NCBI GenBank assembly: GCA_036346355.1
Contig: CM070570.1
Coordinates: 44,407,592 to 44,471,591, forward strand
Length of the DNA: 64,000 nucleotides
Direction of reading: 5' to 3'
Source: Rhipidocladum racemiflorum
Lineage: Eukaryota > Streptophyta > Magnoliopsida > Poales > Poaceae
In this document: positions 1 to 11,032 of the stretch, piece after piece
How positions within the stretch are numbered: position 1 is the stretch's first letter
Layout of the letters: each line of letters begins with the position of its first letter
Translations under genes and position numbers: made by a program
The notes under the pieces: model-generated
Seen by the model: the letters and a program-made list of their open reading frames with translations, nothing else
Database searches by the model: none
What the model was told of the DNA's origin: nothing

Positions 1-790
1 TCAACCGGCTCACCATCTTCATCCGGATCAAGTGTGCAATTGCTTTCCATAGGTGTCATGATTGGTTTGCTGTTTTTCATCCCAAATCTATGCAACAAGT
101 CTTTTGTGTATTTGCTTTGATGTACAAAGGTACCATCCTTTGTTTGCTTGATTTGAAATCCCAAAAAGTATGTCAACTCACCCATCATACTCATCTCAAA
201 CTCCTTCCTCATTGTTTCTGAAAACTCAGACACTAAAACATGAGAGGAACCACCAAAGATTTTTAGCCTATCATACCATGCTCTAGGGGCTTGTTTCAAA
301 CCATACAAAGCTTTTGATAGTTTGAACACATGATTTGGAAACTTTGGATTTTCAAAACCAGGTGGTTGCTTGACATAAACCTCCTCATTTATGTAGCCAT
401 TAAGAAAAGCACTTTTCACATCCATTTGATACAATTTGAAACCTTTGGATGCTGCAAAAGCTAAAAGGATTCTAATGGCTTCAATTCTAGCAACAGGAGC
501 AAAGGTTTCATCAAAATCTAAGCCTTCAATTTGAGTGAAACCTTGAGCAACCAATCTAGCCTTGTTTCTAACAACAACACCATCCTCACTTTGTTTATTT
601 TTGAAAACCCATCTAGTTCCAATAACATTAAAATCTGGAGGTGGTGAGATAAGTTTCCAAACTTTATTTCGTTCAAAATTCTCTAATTCTTCATGCATGG
701 CATTGATCCAAGATTCGTCAGATAATGCATGAGATATATCTTTGGGTTCAAAAGAAGCAACTAAAGCAGAATGAGCATGAGTGTCAGAAT
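1..790 (-). pseudogene. copia reverse transcriptase, 3' end outside window, catalytic YVDD deleted
   Basis: RT (RVT_2 type) of the left copia element. Minus-strand translation shows the conserved stretches GTRWVFKNK (about 600-630), RNKARLVAQG, ETFAPVAR, QMDVKSAFLNG (about 415-430), VYVKQPPGFENP and LYGLKQAPRAW (about 280-305). It then jumps from YDRLK straight to IFGGSSH at about 258-262. In related copia RTs about 40 residues containing the YVDD catalytic box lie between these blocks, so a segment of that size has been removed without breaking the frame. Downstream, MSMMGELTYFLGFQ is intact. The frame is open to position 1. RNase H would lie to the left of the window. The frame and motifs are seen directly; the size of the deletion is inferred from the family. 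Confidence 0.85.
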
Positions 791-799
791 GAATAAACC

Positions 800-1795
800 T
801 GGATCGAGTGACTCTCTCATTTAGATCTCCAATCATTTGTTCAGATGGATGCATTTTCTGAATGTGCAAGGGAGCATTGGCTTTTGAGACTTCTCCTTCT
901 CCTTCTTCATTTTCAGCATGTACAGATGATGTTGTAGCTTGAGGATGGTTAGCTGTAGGTGATGAAGTAGTAGGTGCCAAAGGTGCTACAGCTTGTTGTG
1001 CATTAGAAAGAGTCAAGACCTCATCTTCAACATCATCATTATCTTCAAAGATTTTCTCCCCCTGAACATATGCGCCTGTACCTGCATCACTTAGACTAGT
1101 ACCTGGACTAGACTCATAAAAAGTAACTTCACAAGTTTCCACAATTTTGTTAGTCTCCAAAACAAGCACACGATAGCCTCGAGTATGAGAAGGATATCCA
1201 AGAAAAATGCCATCAGTTGATCTAGCTTCAAATTTATCAAGATTTCCAGATTTCAAGACAAAACATTTGCATCCAAAAACTCGAAAGTGAGAAACAGAAG
1301 GTCTATGTCCAAACCGAAGCTCATATGGAGTCTTACCCAATTTTGATCTCAAAAACACACGGTTTGAAACATAACAAGCAGTTGAAATCGCTTCAGCCCA
1401 AAAATTTCTAGGAGTGTGATGTTCATCTAACATGGTTCTAGCCATCTCAACCAACGTTCTGTTTTTCCTTTCGACTACACCGTTTTGTTGAGGCACTCTA
1501 GGTGATGAAAATTGATGATCAATTCCTTTTTTAGCACAAAAGAGATCAAAAGAAGAATTTTTAAACTCAGTTCCATTATCACTTCTAATCGCTCTTGGAT
1601 GATCAACAGAAAGCCTAAGAACAAGACTTCTAAAATGACTAAAAGCCTCATCCTTAGATGCCATAAAGTATACCCAAGAGTATCTAGAAAAATCATCAAC
1701 AATAACAAGCACATACCACTTGCCTCCAAAAGATTGAACTCGAGATGGTCCAACAGTGTCAAGATGTAGTAGCTGTCCTGGAGCGTTTGTCATCA
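800..1795 (-). pseudogene. copia integrase core and linker (left copia)
   Basis: Integrase of the left copia element, which inserts the cDNA into the host genome. The minus-strand frame from about 1793 downward shows the DDE core: LHLDTVGP (first Asp), RSDNGTEF (second Asp) and NGVVERKNR (Glu). It is followed by TPYELRFGHRP and the FLGYP block near 1195. A long acidic and Pro/Ala linker (about 800-1190) leads into RT. This stretch has no internal stop that I can see. It is separated from the upstream protease frame by a frameshift at about 1795, so it is not translatable as one polyprotein in this copy. Confidence 0.8.
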
Positions 1796-2356
1796 CCTTA
1801 CCATGTCTACAAGAGGTGGATGTGAACCTGCAATCATCTTACCATGTCTACAAGAAGAACATACTAGATTGCTATCACCCTTAAGCTTAGGTAAGCCACG
1901 TATGAGATCTAAACCACTTACACGAGTAAGATGATCAAAACCAACATGACCAAGTCTACGATGCCAAAAGAATAAATCTTTAGAAACATTGGCAATTAGA
2001 CACCTATGCTTAGAAGAAGGTGATACATCAAAATCAGCTTTAAATACTCTTCCAAAACGAGAAATTTTGAACACAAGATCACCTGAAGCATCTAGCACTT
2101 TGCATTCATTTTTCTTAAAGCTTATCTCAAGATCTTCATCAAGCATTTGTGAGATAGAAAGCAAGTTATATTTCAAATTTTCAACAAGAGCCACATCATT
2201 GAACATAAACTTGTCACTTACCTTTATTGTACCTTTTGCCACAACAGAAGAGGAAGAAGCATCTCCAAAAGTAACACTTTCAGCACGAGATGCACGAGTG
2301 AGGGAGGAGAACCAATTTTTATCACCGGACATGTGGCGTGAGCATCCGAAATCCAC
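1793..2356 (-). pseudogene. copia protease active-site region and GAG-pre-integrase domain (left copia)
   Basis: A 187-residue open stretch. It starts at the aspartic protease active site, read here as DFGCSRHMSGD where copia proteases have D-S/T-G, so the Ser/Thr is replaced by Phe. It continues through VENLKYNLLSISQ to the GAG-pre-integrase zinc-binding segment (FFWHRRLGHVGFDHL ... CSSCRHGKM). It stops at MVR just before the integrase frame resumes with MTNAPGQLLHLD. A net +1 shift (about four extra bases) near 1795 explains the break. The active-site change and the frameshift both argue that this copy is inactive. Confidence 0.8.
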
Positions 2357-2426
2357 TAGCCATATGTTCTCCTTCCTTGCGCGAGAAGCCTACATAGCAA
2401 AACATGTCGAGGTCTCAGTACTGGGG

Positions 2427-3446
2427 TTAGGAATGAGTTTTTTGGGAATCCAAAGATCGAGACACACGACGCACAACAGTAGGTACAACACGATAATTTT
2501 TATGCACAAAATCAGATTTGCCTTTTCCCATGTTTCTAGGAACAGAAAGTGTTTTCATCACTCTAGCCGCATAAAAATGTGCTTTGCTAAAATTTGACCT
2601 AGCCTTAGTTCTTTCCTTCTTTTGCTGTTTGGCTAGTCTAAAGCAAAAATCTACTAAGTGTCCATCTCTACCACAATGAGTGCAAGTGTACTTGACATGA
2701 TGTTTAGCTTTAACAGTAAAAGCACATTTTGCATTCATCATAGTAGAAGATAAAAAAACCAGCAGATTGAAAAGCAATTTTCTTAGGCTCATTAGATAAC
2801 TCAATTTTGCAAGGAGCCTGAACAACAGTGCGAGGTTTAGTTTCATATGTGGCATAAGGATCAAAACCTAAACCTCTCTTGTTTGTGCTAACCTTAGATT
2901 GATCCAAAATCATGTTCAACTTTTTTTTGCCATTAGTGAAACGTTCCAAAGAATTTTGCAAGTAATCAACTTTCTTAGCAAGAGTTAAACAATTATTGCA
3001 AGGAATATTGACATTCCCTTTCTATTTACTTAGGTATAGCATGAAAGAACCTCATGAGTAAGCAGATTATCAGTCAATTGAGAAACCCTAGCATTTGCAT
3101 CTTTCAATTTCAATTCAAGAGTTGAGCATTTAGAACAAGAAATTGAACCATGCAAATCATCAGTGGAACAGCTAGCATGTTTAACATGTTTCTCATTTTT
3201 CTCATTTAGATGTAACAGAAGAGCGTGTTATTTCCTAAGCAAGGTGAGCTCATTGTAAATTAAGTCACATGATTTACAAGTATCATCATCAGGAATCAAT
3301 GTCTTAAGTCTAGCAATTTTAGCATTCAATGACTACACAAGAATATCATGTTTCTTAATTTTTCTATCACGTTTGTCAAGTAATTTTCCAAGACGGGCAG
3401 ACAAAGATTGGCTAATTCATCATAAGAAGGATCTACCTCATTGAAG
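2427..3446 (-). pseudogene. C-terminal Gag remnant with coiled coil and second CCHC knuckle (left copia)
   Basis: The minus strand between the gag stop at 3447 and the protease carries a charged, Leu/Lys-rich segment (LGKLLDKRDRKIKKHD, LELKLKDANARV) typical of Sirevirus Gag coiled coils. A second zinc knuckle follows, reading CTHCGRDGHLVDFC at about 2650-2690, then a Lys-rich tail. Frames change several times and stops are frequent, so it is not one open frame. A short repeated AATGAC at the gag end (about 3447-3460) creates the first frameshift. Confidence 0.65.
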
Positions 3447-4568
3447 TCATTTGTCATTGCCGTCCTCGGTGAAGCTATCCTTGCTGCTTGCCATGAGACA
3501 CAATCCCATCAAATCATGCTTGCTTGGAGTTGCATCATCTTCGCTGCTCTCCGAGTCCACATCGCTCAAATTGACTTGTTCAAGAGCGGAAAGAACTCGG
3601 TGAACCACCTTGCGGTTGATGAAGCTCTTCTTCTTCCTATCATTTGACGAGAACCTTTTCTTCTCATTCCTTACATCGTTGTCCTTCTCCTCCTTTGATG
3701 TTTTTCCTGCAAGCTTAGGACAATTTGTGCGAATATGGTTGAGGTCACCACACTCATAGCATCTTGGAGGACCACCTCTCTTTCTCATTCTCACATTCTG
3801 CAAAGCTTTGTTAAAGCGAGAAGAGAGTAGTGCCAGATCTTCTTCAGGAAACTCTTCAAGTTGCTCATCTGTTAAAGAAGACATGGAAGACAAGGCAAAG
3901 CTAGAAGAAGAATTTGCATTTGACATGTTAGGATTAGAGATCAAAGCAATTGATTTAATATTACCTTTCCTTGCAAGAACATCCAACTCATGAGTTTTCA
4001 ATTTAGAATACAGAACATCTAATGTAAGTGTACTCATGATAGTAGATTCTCTAATGGATGTAACTTTCATCTCCCAAATAGACATGTCTAAAGCACCAAG
4101 CAATTGTCTAGCATTAGCAGCATCATCAAAGCTAACTCCAACAGCACGAAGATTACTAAGAATTTTATTGAAACGTGCAAAGAAGTCATCTAGTGACTCA
4201 CCGGGCTTCATCTCAAATCGCATGTATTCTTTTTTGTAAAGATCTTGATGAACCTCTTTGATAGTGTTAGAACCCTCATGGTAATCACAAAGAGATTTCC
4301 ATACCTCATATGCGGATTTGAGATGGATCACACGGTCAAAGTCGCTGCGTCCCAAACCTTGGATGATCAAGTTGCGCGCCTTGCTGTTTGCTTCAACATG
4401 TGTGCGATTTGTGTCGTTGACGTTGTCGTTTGCAGAGACTTCATATGGCTTGTAGACTTTCTCTCAAATTGTGAATCCCTGTGCTTGGATGAACGCCTCC
4501 ATCTTGGCCTTCCAAAACTGAAAATCAACACCATCGAACACACATGGTTTTGTCGAATAATGATCCAT
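3447..4568 (-). pseudogene. copia gag (UBN2-type) with one in-frame TGA
   Basis: Capsid precursor of the left copia element. The ATG at 4568 lies about 35 nt from the primer-binding site and opens with MDHYSTKPCVFDG and the FQFWKAKMEAF motif found at Gag N-termini. A TGA at 4464-4466 replaces a residue in the TI-EKVYKP context. The frame then runs to 3447 as a 307-residue stretch with the UBN2-type region (AYEVWKSLCDYHEG, FNKILSNLRAVGV), a CCHC knuckle (CYECGDLNHIRTNC) and a basic region. The frame ends in EDGNDK and a stop caused by a small duplication. Capsid role is by family; the nonsense codon is seen directly. Confidence 0.85.
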
Positions 4569-4620
4569 TGATCTAATCACCGGTTAAGATAGATTAGAGA
4601 AACCTTGCTCTGAAACCACT

Positions 4621-5325
4621 TGTAGGATCGAAGTATACAAATATAGCAATCAGAGGGGGGTGAATGATTATGCGGAAGCTAAAACAAAATTTTCGATCTA
4701 CTGAAAGAACACTCCAACTCGGATTCAAAAGATTGCCTTGTAATCAACAAAAACAGATTGATAGATGCTTGGTAAAATGAGAATTTCTGGAGATCCAACC
4801 GTTGTAACGATCTGAAATTTGGACACAAGAAACTAGATTCCAATACGAATCAAACCCAAAAAGAATCGGCTCGATCGGACTTATGGAACAAAAGTTATGA
4901 GCTTCACAAGCTTGCTGATCCAGAACTTGACGAGAATTGATCTAACGTAAACTTGAAAGTTTTAACAGAAACGACAAAAGTTTAATCAACTAGACTTTGA
5001 GGAACTCTAAATCAATACCCTAGAAAGGTTTTTGATGGATCAAATCAAGATGAAACTCAAGGATCAAAAACCAATCTAGATTTAGAGCAAGCATGCAAAC
5101 AAGAACCAAGACAGAAAAATACTGTAGCAACGTGGTTACTGTAGCAAGCAAAAATCTTGGAAGAATTGATCTTTATTTCTTTTGTCTAAAGTACTCTCAT
5201 TAAAAGAGTACAAACCCTAAAACTTGCTCAAGGCTTGATGCCCTTCAACAGGAGACAACCCCTCCTATTTAAAGGACCAACCCACAAGGAGTTCTGAATA
5301 CGATTCCTATTCCCTAGAAGGAATA
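4621..5325 (-). repeat. Left copia 5' LTR, PBS-proximal part
   Basis: Starts (plus strand) with TGTAGGATCG beside the PBS. It holds a TATA-like ctttaaata on the minus strand (5266-5274), placed correctly for minus-strand transcription into gag. Interrupted at 5325 by the LARD element. The LTR text resumes at 17510 (CTGTATCC...) after the duplicated GAATC. Confidence 0.8.
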
Positions 5326-8300
5326 TGTGACACTATGGTTTGGTGTGACGTTATAGAAGGTGAAACTAGAGAATAAAACCTTTCGGCTTAGGGTTTTCTC
5401 GCGTTTTTGGGCCGGTTGAAGTGTTATGTCGCCACGGAGTGTCGTAACCTTATTTAACGTGCATGATAAGGTTAATAACATTATGAGATGTGGAATTAAG
5501 GTTAAAACTATAGGATATGGAGGTTAATAGCTTTTCCGGGACGTTTTCGGGCCGTTTCCGGGGTTTTGGGCCTTCCCGGGGGAGTTTGGGCCTTGGTGGG
5601 CTTTGGTGGGATGGAGTAGGTCTCCGTAACGGACTAGGATTGGGTGTGGGGGCTGGTAAAAGGGCTCCCCACCAGCCTTTGGGCGTGCTCCCCCTGCCCT
5701 TGGGCGCCCCCACCTCCCCCTCCTAAGCCCTAGCCGCCACCCCCTCCCCCTCTCCCTCTTGTGCGCCTCCACCTCCCCCTTTGCCCCATTGCTCCCCACC
5801 TCTCCACCACCTCTCCTCCACCCCCTTGCTGCCCTAGGGTGGTCTCCACACCTCTGCACCTTATGGATCCATCCGTTGGAGCGAGGAGCGAGGAGCGAGG
5901 AGCGTGGAGCGATCCGCGAGGAGATCTATTGGAGATTCGTTCGTTGGGCAAAGGTATGATCATGGGGATCCTTGGAATTGATCTAGGTACTGTTCTTAGG
6001 GTGATTATCAAGTTTTTAGATCAATTAGTGGTGCTGGATTGGAGTTCTTTGGGTTAGATCTAGACGTTGCCACGTTTCTGTTTTCGGGCAGATTGAGCAG
6101 TCGGGCTAGGGTTTGAGTTTTCGTCGATTTAGAATCAGAATCTGTCCGTACGGACTTAAAATAAGTTGTAGATAATTTAATTATTTTTCCGTGGACATAA
6201 AGCACGTTAAAATCCGATCATCCGTTTGAAAGTTATGGCCGTTTTACCGAGCGTGTTAAAATCTGTGACGCGATTGGAACAGATCGTAGTAATCTGTAGA
6301 TTAAACAATTTTAGAGTCCGAATCAGTCTTTCCGTATAACTAGAAAAGGTAGGAAATTTCCTAAGCTTCGCGATGGTGTACTCGTTTAATCGATTTGGAG
6401 TCCCAGAACTCAAGTTATGGCCTTTGCAAGGCTGCTATCCCGCCGGGACAGAACCTCTGTTTTTAGGTTTGCAAGTAGTGGGCAATGTCGGGTTAGATGG
6501 GGATTTGTGTACTGTTTTGCGGGCATTATTGTGAGTGTGTGATGCCTATGTGCAGGTGGTGTGACACCGGGAGTGCCCTCTACGCCCCACAAATCCGTCG
6601 CCTGCGGTTGAGGCAAGTGTGTTATAATGTATAGCGGATTGTAGGTTGTTTGTTGATATTGGGTGAAAGATTGAACACTTGCTATGCTCACTTGCCATGC
6701 TTGCTGTTTTCCAATGAAATATTGAGTATGATTATCATGGTTCGATGCCATGTGTTTATATTTGTCATGATGAGTTGCCATATGTTTATGTACATGTGAA
6801 ATATGATAATTGGCATAGTTGCATGCATGACATGTTACATGGCCCGGGCGGTGAGAAAGTCATTAACTAATCCGGGAAGGTCGGTGAGAAAGTTATGACT
6901 AATCCGGAGAGCCATTAGAGTAAGTCCTACATCGTGATTCCATCTACCGTGGGTTGTGGAAGCGAGGAGTAGGCACCCTCCATCTTCGGGATGGAAGGGG
7001 GTGTAACACCCCAAAATTTTTGCTTTTATTGAATTCATGTGTGATCTGGCACTTTGGTGAATTTTTGGAATTTTCTGGAATTTATTTGGATTTAATTGGA
7101 ATTTATTTGAATTTATTCCATTTCGAAATAATTAAAGAATTTAATCTTGCAAATAAAATTTTGTTGGAAATATTTTATTTGAGTCCAAAATGATCCAAAA
7201 TATTTTCCAGAATTTTTCTGGAATTTTTCTGAGTCTTTTGATATTTTTAATGAATTAAATGAATTACTGGGAATTATTTTGAATATTAAAATCGCTTCGG
7301 GTTTAGTATCTGTTCCTCGGTCCGAAGTCGGACTCGAGTCCGACCCGAACCCGACCGAGCCAACCGTTTCGATCAAACCAAGTCATCGAACCCTAATTCT
7401 CCGACCGTTGGATCAAGATCCAACGGCCGAGAATCGCCCGTACCGGTCGAGCCGTGTCCGGCCCGAACCCGTTCACGCCGTGCGATCCCAGCCGTCCATC
7501 TGGACACGTGGACGGTTCTCAGTCATCGTCTCCGATTCCGACTCGGGCACGAACGGCTCCGCCGTGTGGGTCTTGACCTCCGGGTTCCGCGCGAACGCCG
7601 AGGCTATTTAAAGCCCCGCCCCTCGTCCGAGGATCGCCAGCTCGCCCCATACCGTTTGCCCTAGGTTTCCGCGATCAAGCCGCCGCCGCCGCCAAGGAAT
7701 CCCTCACCGGAGTAGTCGAGGGTTGGCTACGGGTTTAGAGCGATTCCGCCGCCGTTAGCCATCCTCCGCCGCGCCTGAGGCTGGATCTGAAAACCCCACG
7801 TTGAGGCGCCCCCGAGCGTGCTCTCCTTCTCGCCGGGACACGCTCTGTACGCCGTTTCGGGTGTCGTCTTCCCCGGTTCCGGTCTGCCAGCGCCGCCGCA
7901 CCGCCACCGCGACCTTGGAGCTCCACCGGCCGTTGGATCATCATCTGACGCTTGAGGTGAGTCCACCTCTCTGTTTCGGCGTATTAGATCCCCACCGTAG
8001 GATCAAGATCGTAGGGCACCGATTAGATCTGGGTTATTGCTTATAGGGTAGTCTCGGGCGAATCTCGGTACGCCCATCCAAACTTGTGCGGCCGAGATTG
8101 CGCCACGTGTGCCTAGTCGCACCCACGCAGCGTGTGGCGGCGTGTCTCGACACTGTGAGCCCCGCAAGTCGAGGCCCACGTCGGTACCGCGTTTGCGTGA
8201 GACCCCGCACGACAGTGGGTCCCATCATCGCCGCCTCACCCGAGCCGTGGACCGGGTTCACCATGGACGAATCGCGCCATGGGCCGAGCCCATGAGCCTA

Positions 8301-11032
8301 CCGACGTTAGCCACCAATCAGAGCCGACGGCGTGTCATGATGACGCAATAATTAATTTCTGAAAAGAAATGATTTATTAATTCGAAATATTGATTCAAAT
8401 TTAGATTCAAACTTCAAACGCTTATAACTTCTGCGTTTCAATTCGATTTGAGTGATTCAAATTTCTAAATTTGTATAAAATTCAGATCTACTCAAATATG
8501 AATTTTATTTAATTTTTGGACTAAAGTTTTTCTCTGTAATATTATTTAATTGATTATTTAAACTTTAATAAATCATAACTTTTGCGTCTTAACTCCAAAT
8601 TTGACGATTCCAGTTTCTAAAAATCCATAAAATTATGTTCTTTCTGTTTATGGATTTTATTTGGATGTTTGGACACTTTTTGCCTATTGTTTATTTGTGT
8701 ATTGCTATTTGCACGCTTTACGAGTAGACGTTGAAGTGCCGGAAGGATTCGAAGGAGAAGTGTTGACTCAGGATCCAACTCAAGACCAAGAACAAGTACT
8801 TTTTGAAGGCAAGTTGTGCTTTGACCATGTTGATCCTATTTCGAAATCTATTTTGATTTAAACTATTGCATGCTAGTTCAATTAGAAAAATACTTGGTTT
8901 AAACATGGGGGTTAGATAAATACCAATTTGCTGTATGACACCTTGATTATTTAAGTATGTGCCATGACCCTTTTGTCACCCTAGTTGTGGATTACTAGTT
9001 GGACATTATTAAATTGCCAACCTGGGTTTAGACCGTTGTAGTATCGCTTAGACACCTTTCGTGCTCATGACATGGTTTTGGACAATCAAATGTTAATATT
9101 GATTTAATGATATATTGAACCTGTTTTGGAAAAGTATCATGTGATGTTGATGGCACGTGGTGCTTGGTAATCAACTGGGATTTTGATAAATAGTTTTCGA
9201 CCGGGGCATGTGGCAAGAATAATCAGGTGGGCCAGTGTGGCACTGGGGATGTTGATTTGGTTCTTCGGGTAGTCTTGCCCTGGTCACTCTAAGGACTTAA
9301 CCTTGCAAGCCTTTGAACTGGGTTATACTTGCAACCACATGGCTGGAATGGGACGGCCCTAGTTGACTAAGTCGCTAAGGACTCACTTGTGGAGCCTCAG
9401 GGTGTCAATTACACCGTTTGTGTGATTGTACGGGGGAGCGTATCGTGGCTGTGGCCAGATACCCATCTAACGGTGTGTTGGTCCCATACTTCGCCTTGGC
9501 TAAGGGAAGGGATGGTGTAGAGCACGAACCGGAGAGGACCACCTGTGTTGTTTGAGGCTTAGAAAGGCTTTGTTACTGAACTCGCCTTTGCGGTGTTTGA
9601 ACGTATCTTGTGGGTAAAGTGCATAACCTCTGCAGAGTTTAGAATCTATTCGAATAGCCGTGTCCGCGGTATTGGACATCGCCGAATTACAGTCAAGGGT
9701 TAGATTTTCTCAAAAATAACTTTGGTTTGAAAAGTTGGGTTGGTTTAATAATGAAGATGATAGAAATGTGGTTTAGGATGGGGAAAAATGTTTATTAATC
9801 TTCTTGAAAAGTTATTTATGCTTTACTTATTCCCTCTTTGCTTTCCGAATCTACTTATATTACTTGTCAAAAGTCACATCGCAAATATACCTTGAGCTAT
9901 TCCTTTGTACCAAGCCATGCATATAGTATATTAGCCTGCATTCTGTGCATGACTTGCCTGAGTACCAAGTACTCACCCTTGCCTCAACACAACACCGCTT
10001 GAAGAGGAGACTACGCCCGGCCGGAGGAGGAATTCCAAGAGGATCCGTCTACTTAGGGATGCGAGCCCAGTCAGTTGCCTGTGGTATACTGGATGGCGCC
10101 ACGAAGCTATTTGAATTTCCGCTGCTATTATTTTTCTCTGAATATGTTTTGCCTTGCGAGGCATACATTTGTAACTTGGCCATAAGGTCGAGTAACCACT
10201 TTGGTTATTTAAATAAAGTACTTTGATAATATCGAATGGTATGATTGTGATATTTACCAATGTTAAGACTGTGTGCACTAGCGCGTTCCTGGACTAGTGC
10301 TGAATACACAGAGGGTCCGGATTTGCAAATTCGGGGTCCCGACAGGGGGAGAGGGTGCACACCGACGGGTGTGTACTCAACCATACCGGTATGAGTTTCC
10401 ATGGAGATATGAGCATAACATTGCATTGCATTGCATTGCAATACATTTTTTTTAATGATGATGATGTTGTTATGTGCTCAAGTATGAGATGTTATATGTG
10501 ATGTGAGGTATTATTGTCTTGTAAATGATCTTGTTGTCCATTACAATATGCTTGCTGAGTTTTCGAACTCACGCTTGTGTTTTATGTTGTTTTTAGGTAC
10601 TTTGAGATCGGCATGCGGGAAAAAGGGATCTAGCTACACTTCTACACGTAGCTCCACCATCATAGTCCATAATTAACCACTTGGAGACATGATATTAAGA
10701 GTTGTGCCCTAAACTTAATGTATGGTTTAATCTAGCATGCTTGTGAATCCTTATTTGCTTCGTTATAGTTTATGAAGTGGTTAAGCGTGGTATTATTGGC
10801 GTAACTTGATGTTATGTCCATTTATGTTGTTGTTTTAGATGTCGTGTGCTATGATATATCTTGCCATGATATTGAGATTGTGTTAATTCATGGAAAAACA
10901 AAGGAGATGCTGCCGAAATATCGGTTTTTAGCATATGAACCTTTACTGGAATTTATGTTTAATTGTGGTACTTAGATGTTGTTTAGCTTATGTTTGGTAG
11001 CATTCGGGCATATTAAATGCCCGGGTGTTATT
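5326..11032 (+). repeat. LARD 5' LTR (about 2.36 kb once the solo LTR is removed)
   Basis: Direct partner of 15166-17504. Contains a C-rich stretch (about 5665-5830), a GAGGAGC microsatellite (about 5880-5915, one unit more than the 3' copy), a doubled GGTGAGAAAGT...ACTAATCCGG motif (6848-6917) and an ATTGC pentamer run (about 10420-10441). Interrupted at 7002-10344. Confidence 0.85.
7002..10344 (+). mobile_element. Solo LTR of a Tekay-like gypsy family
   Basis: Begins TGTAACACCCC and ends GGTCCCGACA, matching in opposite orientation the LTRs at 31082-34581 and 40241-43710. A perfect 5-bp TSD, GGGGG, lies at 6997-7001 and 10345-10349. The empty site is visible in the LARD 3' LTR at about 16811-16820 (GGAAGGGGGAAGAGGG). 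No internal sequence remains, so it arose by LTR-LTR recombination. A TATA-like tatttaaag lies at 7605-7613. No gene is seen inside; short ORFs in the GC-rich 7.3-8.3 kb part match nothing I recognise. Confidence 0.92.

Larger units (their letters stand above)
1..5325 (-). mobile_element. Ty1/copia LTR retrotransposon (left copia), internal region plus start of its 5' LTR; truncated by window edge
   Basis: Read on the minus strand, the order is gag (4568 to about 2430), protease/GAG-pre-integrase, integrase, then RT running off at position 1. This PR-INT-RT order is diagnostic of Ty1/copia. The LTR edge is at 4621 (plus strand begins TGTAGGATCG). It is preceded at about 4604-4619 by a primer-binding site reading TGGTTTCAGAGCAAGG on the minus strand, close to the tRNA-iMet type. 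The long Gag with two CCHC knuckles and a coiled-coil stretch resembles Sireviruses. The second LTR lies outside the window. The coding region has several stops and frameshifts and an RT deletion, so this copy is dead. Confidence 0.9.

Noticed and set aside
8034..8351. Several 60-80-aa GC-rich ORFs on both strands
   Set aside because: They lie inside the solo LTR, overlap in several frames and have no motif; shadows of GC-rich DNA.
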